A DNA stretch of 64,000 bases from Candidatus Onthoplasma faecipullorum (GTDB lineage Bacteria; Bacillota; Clostridia; Christensenellales; UBA1242): NCBI GenBank assembly GCA_019120295.1, contig DWVI01000006.1, positions 1 to 64,000 of the forward strand. The letters are read 5' to 3'. A program made the position numbers and the translations under genes. Under the pieces are notes generated by a model that was not told where the DNA came from, searched no databases, and worked only from the letters and a program-made list of their open reading frames with translations. Below are positions 22,438 through 32,185 of the stretch, in pieces. Positions within the stretch are counted from its first letter, which is position 1; each line of letters starts with the position of its first letter.

Positions 22438-23873
22438 TTATTGATTTGGTGTTATAGTTTTTGGCGTTGTGTCAACATTTGGTTTATCTTTTTTTAGCAC
22501 TTTTCCATATTTTGAAAAAATCACATACAAAATATAACCAAAATCAACAAATGCAACTATTAGCATAGAAATCGCCGTCCAATTTGGCCATAGATATACC
22601 GCACTCAACATTGATATTGAGAAGAAAAGATTGGTTAAAATGCCTATTATGCAGGCATGTTTATCTCTAAATGCAAACATAAATATTGTTGATAAGCACG
22701 CCGTGATAAAATAGAACCTATCCAACATTTTTGGCATTAAGAACACCATTGTAAATGAGAACGCAAAACCCCAGAAGACTATGTCATAGAATGTAAACGT
22801 TTTCTTTTTGTTGTTTTTGAAAACTAAAACTAAATAGAAAATTAAGAATGCAAAAGTGATAGCAACGTGCACCCACAATAAAATATTATGAGCCAAGGTG
22901 TCTGGCATAATACCTAAGAATTTATAATAAATCAAACAGATATTTGCACATTCACCGCAAATTCTAAGGTCGTTAACAGATTGGTTAACATAGACCATTA
23001 ACATTTCCCAAAGACTTCTACCAGCAAAAACAGGAATGCAATTTATTAGATAAACCGCAAAAGGTATCCATATGTCTTTCCATTTTAAGTAATGATTACC
23101 TTCTTCGTCCTTGATAATAAGTAATATAAACATTATTGGAACAATGAATAGGAATTGAAGTTTGAATATAAAACTTAAACCTAAAAATAAAAATGATAAT
23201 TTACTCTTTTTGCAAAGTGCAAAATAAAACGCGGTGATTGCAAGGCTTGTGTATATCGCGTCACATTGAGCCATGCAGCGTATTCGATTGATAGGTATGG
23301 CAATAATAAAAATGCAACAAACAAAACATAATTAAATTCAGTTTTTCTAATTTTTGCTATGATTTTGCACATCATAAATGCAAGCAATATTGAAAATAAA
23401 AATGAAACATATTTAATCAAGTGCAAATTATACATTGGAATTCTACTTATAATCATCAAAATATAATTATAGGCAGGAGCATAATTAGTTATCTCAATAA
23501 TTGCATAAAGTGAATCTTTAATTGAATGGTCTCTATAATAATTTGTCCAACCATTTAAAAACCACTCATAGTCTTGACTTTTATGGTTAACCGATATAAG
23601 AATAAAAGCAAAAATAATCACTAAACACGACCAGATTACAGCCAGTGAAATTGCCCTATCTTTTTTACTAATTTCTTTTTTATTAGTTTTAATTGTTGCC
23701 ACAACACCTATTGATACTAATGGTATTAAAACTAATATAAAGTACGCTATCATTGAACCAATCTGTTCGTTAAGATTGACCGTGATTTTAGGAATAGATA
23801 AAATTAAAATAAGCGCAGTTATAACTGCAAGTGTTATATATGATGCTTTGTATAATTTATTTTCATTTGTCAT
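22438..23873 (-). pseudogene. GT-C mannosyltransferase-like membrane protein, split by a frameshift
   Basis: Two overlapping frames (23873-23181 and 23274-22438) together read as one multi-spanning membrane protein of about 475 residues. The first half has several membrane segments and the acceptor-side motif NYAPAYNYIL. The second opens with AQCDAIYTSLAI. In the COG5542/GT-C family this motif is continuous as W-x-QCD-x-IY. Restoring one G in a TGGCT near 23271 rejoins the frames as ...AAWAQCDAIYTS. Either a real one-base deletion or an assembly error in a short G run. An intact protein would add sugars from a lipid carrier outside the membrane. Confidence 0.75.
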
Positions 23874-23938
23874 AGGAAAAATATAGCATAATATGTAGAT
23901 TTTTGTAAACTTATATTACATAAAAATTAAAAAAATAA

Positions 23939-23966
23939 AAAAACTAATAAATAATTATTAGTTTTT
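23939..23966 (-). terminator. Terminator after rpsU
   Basis: Twelve-base-pair AT-rich stem (AAAAACTAATAA with TTATTAGTTTTT) and a four-base loop, followed by a long T run on the minus strand. Confidence 0.75.
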
Positions 23967-23972
23967 CATATT

Positions 23973-24161
23973 TTAATAACGATTTTTCTTCATAGCGCGC
24001 TTTCTTGCTGCTTTTTGCTTTTCCTTTTTAGCAACGCTTGGTTTTTTATATTCTGTTTTCTTTTTTAAGTCACCAATAATGCCGTCCTTTTGGCATTTAC
24101 GCTTGAAACGTTTTAATGCGCTTTCTAATGATTCGTTTTCACCGCAACGAACAGTCGTCAT
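23973..24161 (-). CDS. rpsU: 30S ribosomal protein bS21
   Basis: 62 residues from ATG 24161. A GTG four codons upstream extends the frame, but it overlaps the ribosome site (GGGTG) and family members start at M-x-x-VRxGENESL. The motif [17 protein letters not shown] and the basic tail [13 protein letters not shown] are typical. The promoter is a perfect consensus about 70 bases upstream. Confidence 0.95.
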   Translation of the reverse strand: MTTVRCGENESLESALKRFKRKCQKDGIIGDLKKKTEYKKPSVAKKEKQKAARKRAMKKNRY

Positions 24162-24228
24162 ACTTTCACCCACTTTTAGTTATAGATTTTGGTTAGGTTT
24201 ATCCTTTCCCAATTAACAATACTTGTTT

Positions 24229-24257
24229 ATTATATTAAAAATAAAAAAATCTGTCAA
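24229..24257 (-). promoter_or_regulatory. Consensus promoter of rpsU
   Basis: TTGACA (24257-24252), 17 bases, TATAAT (24234-24229). Confidence 0.85.
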
Positions 24258-24370
24258 TATTTTTTGACAAATTTTTAAAAAATATTTTTTATGCTTACTA
24301 CTGTTATTTTACTCTAAAAAACATAAAATCTTTAATTTTCTATTAATGAAAATAAATGAAAAATGTTAGA

Positions 24371-24709
24371 TTAAATTTCGTCTAACTTTTCTCCACCTAA
24401 GATATGAATATGAACATGCCCAACTGTTTGCCCCGCATTTTCACCTTGATTTATTATAAGGCGGTAACCTTCGGTTATTCCCAATTCTTCTTGCATGTGT
24501 GATATTTTAGACATTATTTTACCTAAAAGCAACGCGCCTTCTTCCGTCATCATATCAATGTATGGAACGTGCATGTGTGGAATGGCAATTAAATGAATTT
24601 TTGCTTGTGGGTTTATATCCTTTATAATCATAAAATCATCGTCTTCATATAGTTTGCTGCTAGTCAACTCACCTTTTCTAATCTTACAAAATACGCAATC
24701 TTCCATCAT
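24371..24709 (-). CDS. HIT family nucleotide-binding protein (HinT-like)
   Basis: 112 residues. The start CVFCKIRKGE holds the zinc-type cysteines of the Hint branch. The C-terminal HVHIHILGG is the histidine triad that hydrolyses nucleoside phosphoramidates. It overlaps the mtaB stop by four bases (ATGA), so it is coupled to mtaB-rsmE-rpe. A HIT gene near rpsU and the dnaJ-rsmE-mtaB cluster is common in Clostridia. Confidence 0.93.
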   Translation of the reverse strand: MMEDCVFCKIRKGELTSSKLYEDDDFMIIKDINPQAKIHLIAIPHMHVPYIDMMTEEGALLLGKIMSKISHMQEELGITEGYRLIINQGENAGQTVGHVHIHILGGEKLDEI

Positions 24710-25947
24710 AACAACTCTCCTTTCATACCTTGATTATAAGTGCTTTTTAATTTTATGTCAACAATATCGCCAACGTTTAGCGGTTTTTCAATATATGTGT
24801 AGATATAATTTTCGGTGTAACCAAGCGACATACTGTCCTTAATTTCTTCTATTAACACTTTATGAACTGTATTCATATTTTTAGCAAAAAATTTAGATTT
24901 AAACTCGCGATTTAACTCTTGCAACTGTTTTTCGCGTGCCTTAACCACGCATTTATCAACGGCATCACTCATTTTACTTGCAACCGTGCCACTTCTTTCA
25001 CTATATGGGAAAATATGCATGAAACTAAACTCTATTTCTTTTAAATTTTTTAATGTGTCGTTAAATTCTTCGTCTGTTTCACCTTTAAAACCTACAATAA
25101 TATCGGTTGATATGCAAGGTAAAACAAAATTTTCTTTTATTTTTTTTACAATCTCTTTAAATTCTTCAATAGTGTAACGCCTATTCATTCGCTTTAATGT
25201 TGCATTGCACGCCGACTGCAAACTCAAATGGAAATGTGGGCAAAAATTCTTAGAATTTTTTAGCACATCAATCATTTTGTCCGTCAATACATTGCACTCG
25301 ATTGACGATAACCTAAACCGGACATTCAATTTATCAACCGCCTTTATAAGTTCGATAAGTGCCGGCTTTCCGTCTATTTTATAGTCGGACATATTTATTC
25401 CAGTTAGCACCACTTCATTTGCATTGGTGTTTTTAATTTCATCTATAATGTCGTTTAGGTCTCTACTCCTACTTCGTCCGCGCACATATGGAATTAAACA
25501 ATACGTGCAAAAATAATCGCAACCGTCCTGAATTTTTATGTATTGGCGAGAACGCGTTTCAATAGGTCGAGAAAAAGGCTCATAAACTTTATTTTCAAGT
25601 GGTGGCAAGGTTTTATTTTGGCTGTTTATAAATTTCATTATGTCATGTTTACCAAAATTGCCAACTATTGCAAGTGTGTTAGGTTTTAAAAAACTTGCCG
25701 GGTTGTTTTGCACTGCACAACCAACCGCCACTATTTTTGCATTAGGATTTATCTTTTCAATTTTGCTAAAAACTTGGCGAGATTTTCTCTCTGCAATATT
25801 TGTTACCGCGCAAGTGTTTATAACATAAACATCTGCATAGGTTAGCCCTTCTTTAATTTCATAACCATTTTCTTTTAGTTGCGCCAAAATTGATTGACTT
25901 TCGTACTCGTTCACCTTGCAACCGAGAGTTATAACACTTGCAATCAT
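24706..25947 (-). CDS. mtaB: tRNA t6A37 methylthiotransferase MtaB
   Basis: 413 residues. It is a radical-SAM enzyme that adds a methylthio group to t6A at position 37 of tRNAs. The N-terminal UPF0004 domain has its cluster cysteines (LGCKVNEYES, NTCAVT, VGCAVQ). The radical-SAM triad is in CDYFCTYC near residue 145. A C-terminal TRAM domain starts near residue 350. The Cys spacing and LGCKVNEYES favour MtaB over MiaB or RimO. GGTGAGGG precedes the ATG, inside the end of rsmE. Confidence 0.95.
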   Translation of the reverse strand: MIASVITLGCKVNEYESQSILAQLKENGYEIKEGLTYADVYVINTCAVTNIAERKSRQVFSKIEKINPNAKIVAVGCAVQNNPASFLKPNTLAIVGNFGKHDIMKFINSQNKTLPPLENKVYEPFSRPIETRSRQYIKIQDGCDYFCTYCLIPYVRGRSRSRDLNDIIDEIKNTNANEVVLTGINMSDYKIDGKPALIELIKAVDKLNVRFRLSSIECNVLTDKMIDVLKNSKNFCPHFHLSLQSACNATLKRMNRRYTIEEFKEIVKKIKENFVLPCISTDIIVGFKGETDEEFNDTLKNLKEIEFSFMHIFPYSERSGTVASKMSDAVDKCVVKAREKQLQELNREFKSKFFAKNMNTVHKVLIEEIKDSMSLGYTENYIYTYIEKPLNVGDIVDIKLKSTYNQGMKGELL

Positions 25948-26630
25948 ACCCTCACCGCCTTTAACATACTAACACTTGCCACACACGCAACTTGGGCACG
26001 TAAAATTGTGTTTCCTAGGCTAATTGTTTTAGCGTATTTTGAAAAGAGTTCAACTTCACCTAAGGAAAAACCGCCTTCTGGCCCAATAATCACTGCAAAA
26101 CCACCTTTAAATTTATTAGGTTTTGTGTTAGCGTCTTCGTAAGCAAAAAACACGTTTTCCATTTTGCTTATTAGGTCAATCATTTGAGCCTTATTTATTA
26201 TTTCTATATCCATAATTCGCGCACGTTCACTCTGCTTGCACGCTTGAATGGCTATTTGGTTTAATTTATCTAGTTTTTTATTATCAATTTTTGCAACGCT
26301 TCTATCCGCTTCAAATAAGTAGCATTTTGTAACGTTTAATTCGCATACATTGTCTATTGCTTCGCTTAACGCTTCATTTTTAAGCATTGCTAAAAACACT
26401 GTTATATTTTCTTCAACCGCTTTGTTTGGGGTCCTATTTATAATTTCACACTCTGCATCGTTTTTATTTAGTTTGTTTATTTTAAGGTTGTAATCAAAAC
26501 CATCACCATTAAATGCAACAATTTCGTCACCCTGTTTTGCACGGCGAACGCGTGTAAGGTGTGAAAACTCTTGGTTTTCAATGTAAACTAAATTGTTTTC
26601 AACTTTTGTAAAATAATACCTATTGTCCAT
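25944..26630 (-). CDS. rsmE: 16S rRNA (uracil-1498-N3)-methyltransferase RsmE
   Basis: 228 residues, a SPOUT methyltransferase of the ribosome. The N-terminal PUA-like part contains HLTRVRRAKQGDEI. The knot region has IGPEGGFSLGEVELF and the closing ISLGNTILRAQVACVASVS, both strong signatures. Four-base overlap with mtaB and eleven-base overlap with rpe show tight coupling. Confidence 0.95.
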   Translation of the reverse strand: MDNRYYFTKVENNLVYIENQEFSHLTRVRRAKQGDEIVAFNGDGFDYNLKINKLNKNDAECEIINRTPNKAVEENITVFLAMLKNEALSEAIDNVCELNVTKCYLFEADRSVAKIDNKKLDKLNQIAIQACKQSERARIMDIEIINKAQMIDLISKMENVFFAYEDANTKPNKFKGGFAVIIGPEGGFSLGEVELFSKYAKTISLGNTILRAQVACVASVSMLKAVRV

Positions 26631-27282
26631 TTTTACCCTTTAATGTTTGAATTGCTTCATATGCGTCGTTAGTGTAAATATAATGGCCACTAACCAAAAT
26701 ATCCGCTCCCGCACGTACAACAGAAGGTGCACTTTTATCATTTATACCGCCGTCCGCTTCAATGAGTAAATCAGGATATTGGCTACGCAAAGTTTTTATC
26801 TTTTTAATAGCATTTTTGTTAAAATCTTGACCACCCTTTCCAACTTTTACGCAAAGGACTAAAACCATATCAACATATTTAATGATTGGTTCAATTTTAT
26901 TTACGTCTGTATCAATATCAATGGCAATTCCAGCCATAACACCTGAATTTTTGATTGTTTTCAATGTTTTAATTAACACCTTTTCGTCCGAAAACGCTTC
27001 AAATTGCACTGAAATTATATTTGCACCCGCATTTATGTATTTTTTAACCACTTTGTCTGCATTTTCAATCATTAAATGGACGTCAAAAAGCAAAGCAGAT
27101 TTTTCTCTTAACTGCTCAACGTAAGTCTGGTCAATCGACTTATTTTTAACAAATTTTCCGTCCATAACATCTAGGTGGTACATATCCGCGCCAAAATTTC
27201 CAACTCGTTGAATATATTCAATTTGGCTAGACATATTTCTCCCAGCAGGTAAACTAGAAGCGGAAACAACTATTTTTTTCAT
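26620..27282 (-). CDS. rpe: Divergent ribulose-phosphate 3-epimerase
   Basis: 220 residues, TIM-barrel. The four expected metal/catalytic positions are kept: His36 and Asp38 (HLDVMDG), His69 (DVHLM) and Asp177 (EADGG). Several usually invariant stretches are altered. The N-terminal PSILSAD is SASSLPA, the TFHxE strand reads VQFEA with Gln93 for His, and the MTVxPGxGGQ loop reads LCVKVGKGGQ. It may still interconvert ribulose- and xylulose-5-phosphate or act on a related sugar phosphate. It leads the rpe-rsmE-mtaB-HIT unit, with a CAGGAGA ribosome site. Confidence 0.75.
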   Translation of the reverse strand: MKKIVVSASSLPAGRNMSSQIEYIQRVGNFGADMYHLDVMDGKFVKNKSIDQTYVEQLREKSALLFDVHLMIENADKVVKKYINAGANIISVQFEAFSDEKVLIKTLKTIKNSGVMAGIAIDIDTDVNKIEPIIKYVDMVLVLCVKVGKGGQDFNKNAIKKIKTLRSQYPDLLIEADGGINDKSAPSVVRAGADILVSGHYIYTNDAYEAIQTLKGKNGQ

Positions 27283-27434
27283 ACAATCTCCTGATAAATA
27301 AAAAGATGCAATATTTTAATTTATATCAATTAAAATAAATTATATTCTATAATGTTATTATATCATAAAAACTCAAAATTTAAAATTGAATTTTTATTAG
27401 TTTTTATATTTTAAATAAAATTATATTCAAGTAT

Positions 27435-27596
27435 TTATGATAAATATTTTAAAAACCTTTCTGGTGAATTTAAAAAATCTTTATAAAATTCAAATTGTTT
27501 AGTTTCGTTGTATTTAACTTTTGTTATTTTATCGTCACAAATTTCATAAACTTCTGAATTATGCTTAATTATAACAAATATATAAACTATCGTCAA
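27435..27596 (-). CDS. Possible small 53-residue protein or gene remnant
   Basis: A protein-like frame lies just after rlmN: from TTG 27596 it reads 53 residues, with a hydrophobic beta-like start (TIVYIFVII) and a polar end KDFLNSPERFLKYLS. There is no ATG and no clear ribosome site. A consensus-like promoter (TTGACG, 17 bases, TATAAT, 27596-27568) overlaps its start, which would cut off the first codons. It could be a truncated remnant. No homology recognised. Confidence 0.3.
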   Translation of the reverse strand: MTIVYIFVIIKHNSEVYEICDDKITKVKYNETKQFEFYKDFLNSPERFLKYLS

Positions 27597-27607
27597 AAAA
27601 ATTTATC

Positions 27608-28642
27608 TTATTTTTCGTTTAGGGTTTTGGCGCGGAGCATTCCACATGCACCTGCGATGTCGTCCCCTTGGCTACGACGCAAGGTTGCCGAAATTCCATT
27701 GTCATTTAATTTTTTAACAAAACTTTGTGCTTCACTTTTTGTGGTGGCACGCAAACTACCGCCGTTTGGGTTTAGGCAAATTACATTTACGTGGCAAAGA
27801 AGTCCGTGCGTTAAATGTTTTAAATTTTTTATATCTCGCTCGCTATCGTTTACGACCTTAATTAAGCAATATTCAAACACAACACGCCTTGAATTTTCTT
27901 TTTGATAATCTTTGAGTGCCTTTATAATATCTTCAATTTTATATTTAAAAGCGATTGGCATAATGGTTTTTCTTATTTCGTCGGTTGTTGCATGAAGCGA
28001 AACGCAAAGTGTTATTGCACTGTGAAGTTTTGTAAATTCATAAATTTTATCAACAAGTCCGCACGTTGAAATTGAAATGTTACGCTCACTAACATTAAAA
28101 CCATGCTCGTCTGTAATTAGACTTAACCATTTAATAACATTATCATAATTATCAAAAGGTTCACCGCTTCCCATAAGGACGATGTTTGTGAAATTTCTTG
28201 CGTTGCATTTTCCATTGTCCGCATTAACCACTGCAATAGCGGAGAGCATTTCACCTGGTGTTAAATTTCTAATAAGTCCACCTATTGTTGACGCACAAAA
28301 CTTACACCCCATTCTGCAACCAACTTGCGTGGACATACAAATTGTGTTTCCATAATCTTGCGTTAAAAACACGCATTCAAAAAGATTGTTATCATGTAAT
28401 TTTAATAGGTATTTTTTTGTGCCGTCCTTACTAACCAACACTTTTTCAATAGAAAGTGGCTTTAAAATGTAGTTTTGTTTTAATTCTTCAATCATTGTTT
28501 TAGGTAAATTGGTGTCTAAATAATCTTTTGCTTGCAAAATAGCGTCAAAAATTTGCTTAACCCTAAAACGCGGATAAGCCGACAACTCACCTTCTAACTC
28601 TTCAAAACTATAATCGCTAAGAATTTTCAATAATATCTCCAA
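27608..28642 (-). CDS. rlmN: 23S rRNA/tRNA adenine-C2 methyltransferase RlmN
   Basis: 344 residues, radical-SAM enzyme methylating A2503 of 23S rRNA and A37 of some tRNAs. The cluster motif is in TQVGCRMGCKFCAS (near 105-118). NIVLMGSGEPFDNYDNV and the C-terminal GACGML, with the second catalytic cysteine, are present. It overlaps fmt by 26 bases. In many Firmicutes prpC, prkC, rsgA and rpe follow; here only rpe remains, after a gap. Confidence 0.97.
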   Translation of the reverse strand: MEILLKILSDYSFEELEGELSAYPRFRVKQIFDAILQAKDYLDTNLPKTMIEELKQNYILKPLSIEKVLVSKDGTKKYLLKLHDNNLFECVFLTQDYGNTICMSTQVGCRMGCKFCASTIGGLIRNLTPGEMLSAIAVVNADNGKCNARNFTNIVLMGSGEPFDNYDNVIKWLSLITDEHGFNVSERNISISTCGLVDKIYEFTKLHSAITLCVSLHATTDEIRKTIMPIAFKYKIEDIIKALKDYQKENSRRVVFEYCLIKVVNDSERDIKNLKHLTHGLLCHVNVICLNPNGGSLRATTKSEAQSFVKKLNDNGISATLRRSQGDDIAGACGMLRAKTLNEK

Positions 28643-29537
28643 CCTTAAATTTATTAGAATTCATATATGATTTTGCGTCCATTTTAGATTTACCTTCTGG
28701 TTGAATAGTTAAAACTTTTATAGCATTATCAAGTGTTGCAATAACTAAGCCATTTTTGCTATCCGCTTTAATTATCTCGCCTGCTGTGCCTTTTTCTAAA
28801 ACTATTTCCGAACTTAACACCTTATATCTCACACCATGATAAATAAAATAGCAATTTTCAAGCGCGCGAATTTTATTGAATAGTTGTTTTGATGTTAGTG
28901 AAAAATCTATCAAATAATCTTCTTTTTTAATCATTGGATAGTAGGTCATTTTGTTTTCGTCTTGCTTAATTGGGTTGTTGATATAATAATCAAAACGGTT
29001 AAAGAATTCTTTTAAACATTCAACACCTAGTATGGCAAGTTTATTAAATACACTAGAACTAGTATCTACGTCTTCTATATCAATTTCACGTTGAAGATAG
29101 ATATCACCTGCGTCAACTGCTAAAACTGTTTGCATAATGGTAATGCCTGTTTTCTTTTCGCCATTCATAATTGCCCACTGAATAGGAGACGAACCCCTAT
29201 ACTTTGGTAGCAAACTAGCATGTACGTTTATTGTTGTGAATTTTGGAATATCTAGAATGTTTTGTTTGATTATTTGGCCGTAACTTGCTGTTACAAAAAG
29301 GTCGGGAGAATACTGTTTTAAAACTTCTTCCCCTTCCTTACTAACACTATTAAATTGATAAAGTGGAATGCCAAGTTCTAGGCAAGCGGTTTTAACTTCG
29401 CTAAAATTAACTTTTCCGTTTCTTCCATTCACCTTATCTGGTTGACTAACGACTGTCACCACGTTTTGCCCCATATCTATAAGCCCACGCAGTATGGTTT
29501 CGCTAAATTTATTTGTGCCAAAAAATATAATATTCAC
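28617..29537 (-). CDS. fmt: Methionyl-tRNA formyltransferase
   Basis: 306 residues. I choose the GTG at 29537, because it gives the family start VNIIFFGTNKFS and has GGAGG upstream; the frame extends 12 codons further without support. The formyl-transfer motif HASLLPKYRGSSPIQWAI is intact. The C-terminal OB-like domain (KVLTIQPEGKSKMDAKSYMN) is present. The start overlaps the def stop (TAGTG), so deformylase and formyltransferase are made together. Confidence 0.96.
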   Translation of the reverse strand: MNIIFFGTNKFSETILRGLIDMGQNVVTVVSQPDKVNGRNGKVNFSEVKTACLELGIPLYQFNSVSKEGEEVLKQYSPDLFVTASYGQIIKQNILDIPKFTTINVHASLLPKYRGSSPIQWAIMNGEKKTGITIMQTVLAVDAGDIYLQREIDIEDVDTSSSVFNKLAILGVECLKEFFNRFDYYINNPIKQDENKMTYYPMIKKEDYLIDFSLTSKQLFNKIRALENCYFIYHGVRYKVLSSEIVLEKGTAGEIIKADSKNGLVIATLDNAIKVLTIQPEGKSKMDAKSYMNSNKFKVGDIIENS

Positions 29538-30004
29538 TAATCGTCCTCCGCCATTCCTTTTGGTGGAACGCAAATTTGGTCAATATACAATTTACCATCT
29601 AAATGGTCTGTTTCGTGGCAAACGCAAACAGCCGTCCACTCTTCACAAGTAAGTGTAAATTTGTTTCCAAATCTATCATATGCCACAACGGTCACTTGTT
29701 TTGGTCTTTTAACGTAATCAAATGGAAGGTTAACACTTAAACAACCTTCTTTGTGGTATTGTTCGCCTGACTTTTTGGTTATCACTGGGTTTACAAATTC
29801 AATTTTCATATTGTTGATATTTAAAATAAACACACGCTTTAACACGCCAACTTGAACTGCACTTAACCCTGAACCAATGCGGTCGTCTAACGTTTCCCAC
29901 ATATCGTCAAGTAGTTCCCAAAGTTTTTCGTCAAAAACCTTCACAGGTTTGCTAACCTTGCGAATAAAATTATCTGTATGTTGAACAATAGGTCTAATTG
30001 CCAT
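29537..30004 (-). CDS. def: Peptide deformylase
   Basis: 155 residues, a metalloenzyme removing the N-formyl group from new proteins. All three motifs are visible: GSGLSAVQVG (motif 1), EGCLSVN with the cysteine ligand (motif 2), and CHETDHLDG with the HExxH ligands and catalytic Glu (motif 3). It lies three bases after priA and overlaps fmt. Confidence 0.97.
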   Translation of the reverse strand: MAIRPIVQHTDNFIRKVSKPVKVFDEKLWELLDDMWETLDDRIGSGLSAVQVGVLKRVFILNINNMKIEFVNPVITKKSGEQYHKEGCLSVNLPFDYVKRPKQVTVVAYDRFGNKFTLTCEEWTAVCVCHETDHLDGKLYIDQICVPPKGMAEDD

Positions 30005-30007
30005 AAA

Positions 30008-32185
30008 TCACCTCAAATTATCTGGATTTAATTCTACAAATATTGAAACGTCCTTTTCAACTATATCTGCTATTGAATAAAAATCCTTTGTTATTTTATC
30101 ATTTGGAATGTATCTTGTCAAGATTTGATAGCGGTATTTAGTTTGTATGCGCTTGATTGGAGACGCCATTGCCTGCAAAAATATAATATTATTTCCATAT
30201 TTTTCTTTTAATTTAACCGCTTCGTCATATATTTTCTTTGTTACTTCTTTTGCTCTGTTATCACTTTCGCTGGACACTAAAATTCTAAGTATTTCACTGA
30301 ATGGCGGAAACCCTGTGGTTTGACGTAAATTTATTTCTTTTTCATAAAATCCGTCATAATCATAGTTTGATGCAAAGCGGTAAACATAGTGCTTTGGCGC
30401 ATACGTTTGAAGCACAACATAACCTTCGCTATCTGCTCTACCTGCACGCCCTGCAACCTGCGTTACAAGTTGGAAAGTGCGCTCGTTACTTTTATAGTCG
30501 CTATTATATAAACTTACGTCTGCATCTAATATTCCAACAAAGGCAACATTTGGATAATCGTGCCCTTTTGCTATCATTTGAGTGCCAACAAGTATACTTG
30601 GCGTGGTGGACGCGAATTTTGAAAGAATATTTTTGTGTCCGTTTTTACCGCGTGTTGTGTCGTTATCCATTCTAAAAATTGGAACATCTTTAAACATCTC
30701 GGCTAAGTCATTACACACTCGCTCTGTGCCCAACGCACCATATTTAATGTTTGTGCTGTTGCAGTTTGGGCAATTTGTGAGCATTCTATACCTTTTACCG
30801 CAAAAATGGCATTTTAATTGATTGTCTTCTTTGTGGTACACAAGGCTAACTTCACAATCATCGCATTTCGCGCGGTATCCGCACTCGCGACACATAACAA
30901 ATGAAGCAAAACCACGCCTATTTATAAACAATATTGCTTGTTTTTTATTTTCAATGCACTCATTTAATTTAGAGATTAGTTTTTTGCTATATGGTGTTGT
31001 GTTTCCGTCTAAAACTTCGCCAAGCATATCTATAATTTCAATTTTTGGCATTTCGTGATTATTTATTCGCTCTGGGAGTTCAACGAGAGTATATCTCCCT
31101 TCTTTTGCTCGCTTAAAACTTTCAATACTTGGTGTTGCACTACCTAAAACTAGTGGGCAATGATTGTAGCGCGCCCTAAACTCAGCCACGTCGTGCGTGT
31201 TAAAACGTGGATTTGTTACGCTCACATATGAACCGTCATGCTCTTCGTCAATTATAATTGCGCCAACATTTTCAACCGGTGCAAATATTGCACTTCTAGC
31301 CCCCAACACAACCTGTGCTTTTTTTTGAAATATCTTGTCCCACTCGTCAAAACGTTCGCCTTCACTTAAACCGCTATGTAAAACTGCAACATTATCACCA
31401 AAACGCGATGTAAATCTCTGCATCATTTGTGGTGTTAGTGAAATTTCCGGCACTAGCATTATAGCACTTTTGCCTTCTTTTAGCGCGTTTTCTATGATTT
31501 GCATGTAAACTTCTGTTTTACCGCTTCCTGTTACACCTTTTAATAAAAAAGTTTTATCTTGATTTGTGATAGTGTCTACAGCGCGTTGTTGATAAGCGGT
31601 TAAAACTTTTTTTTCTTCGTTTTGCTTATCTACGCTTGGCGCGCGCATACGTCTAACAGGGGTTTTGCTTACTATTCCCCTATCAATAAGCGCATTTATT
31701 GCACTGCGTGAAAATAGTTCAACCATTTTAGTGTAATCACACTCACCATTTTCATTTAAAAATGCAACCGCACCAAGTTGAGATTTAGCGCGCGTTCCTA
31801 TCTTAGAAATTGCTGTGTCAAGGTCATAAATTAAGGACAATGTGTATTTTATTTGTTCGTGTTCGCTATCAAGTCGCACGCATGACGGCAAAACAAGTTT
31901 AATGCAGTCCGCCATACGCAAAAAAAAGTGTTCACACAAAAATCCGCATAAATCAATCATTTCTCGCTTAATTTTTGGAACACTTTCTAAATTTTTTATA
32001 ATTGGTTTAATTTTTGATGTATCGTAATCTGTTGTTTTACTCAAACCTATAACATATCCTAGCACATTACGACCACCAAATGGAACACGTACGCGCATAC
32101 CAATTTTAGTGTCGTCCTGAGCGAGATAAGTGAACACTCTGTCTACCGCATCGTTTGAGATATCAACAACAACTTTTGCGTACAT
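30008..32185 (-). CDS. priA: Primosomal helicase PriA
   Basis: 725 residues. It restarts stalled replication forks. Walker A GVTGSGKTEVY near residue 220 and Walker B DEEHDGSY are followed by a paired zinc site with cysteines in CRECGYRAKCDDC and CHFCGKRY...CPNC. GTQMIAKGHDYPNV and QVAGRAGR close the helicase core. The N-terminal 3'-DNA-binding domain begins AKVVVDI. The start overlaps the rpoZ stop. The coaBC gene often found here is absent. Confidence 0.97.
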   Translation of the reverse strand: MYAKVVVDISNDAVDRVFTYLAQDDTKIGMRVRVPFGGRNVLGYVIGLSKTTDYDTSKIKPIIKNLESVPKIKREMIDLCGFLCEHFFLRMADCIKLVLPSCVRLDSEHEQIKYTLSLIYDLDTAISKIGTRAKSQLGAVAFLNENGECDYTKMVELFSRSAINALIDRGIVSKTPVRRMRAPSVDKQNEEKKVLTAYQQRAVDTITNQDKTFLLKGVTGSGKTEVYMQIIENALKEGKSAIMLVPEISLTPQMMQRFTSRFGDNVAVLHSGLSEGERFDEWDKIFQKKAQVVLGARSAIFAPVENVGAIIIDEEHDGSYVSVTNPRFNTHDVAEFRARYNHCPLVLGSATPSIESFKRAKEGRYTLVELPERINNHEMPKIEIIDMLGEVLDGNTTPYSKKLISKLNECIENKKQAILFINRRGFASFVMCRECGYRAKCDDCEVSLVYHKEDNQLKCHFCGKRYRMLTNCPNCNSTNIKYGALGTERVCNDLAEMFKDVPIFRMDNDTTRGKNGHKNILSKFASTTPSILVGTQMIAKGHDYPNVAFVGILDADVSLYNSDYKSNERTFQLVTQVAGRAGRADSEGYVVLQTYAPKHYVYRFASNYDYDGFYEKEINLRQTTGFPPFSEILRILVSSESDNRAKEVTKKIYDEAVKLKEKYGNNIIFLQAMASPIKRIQTKYRYQILTRYIPNDKITKDFYSIADIVEKDVSIFVELNPDNLR

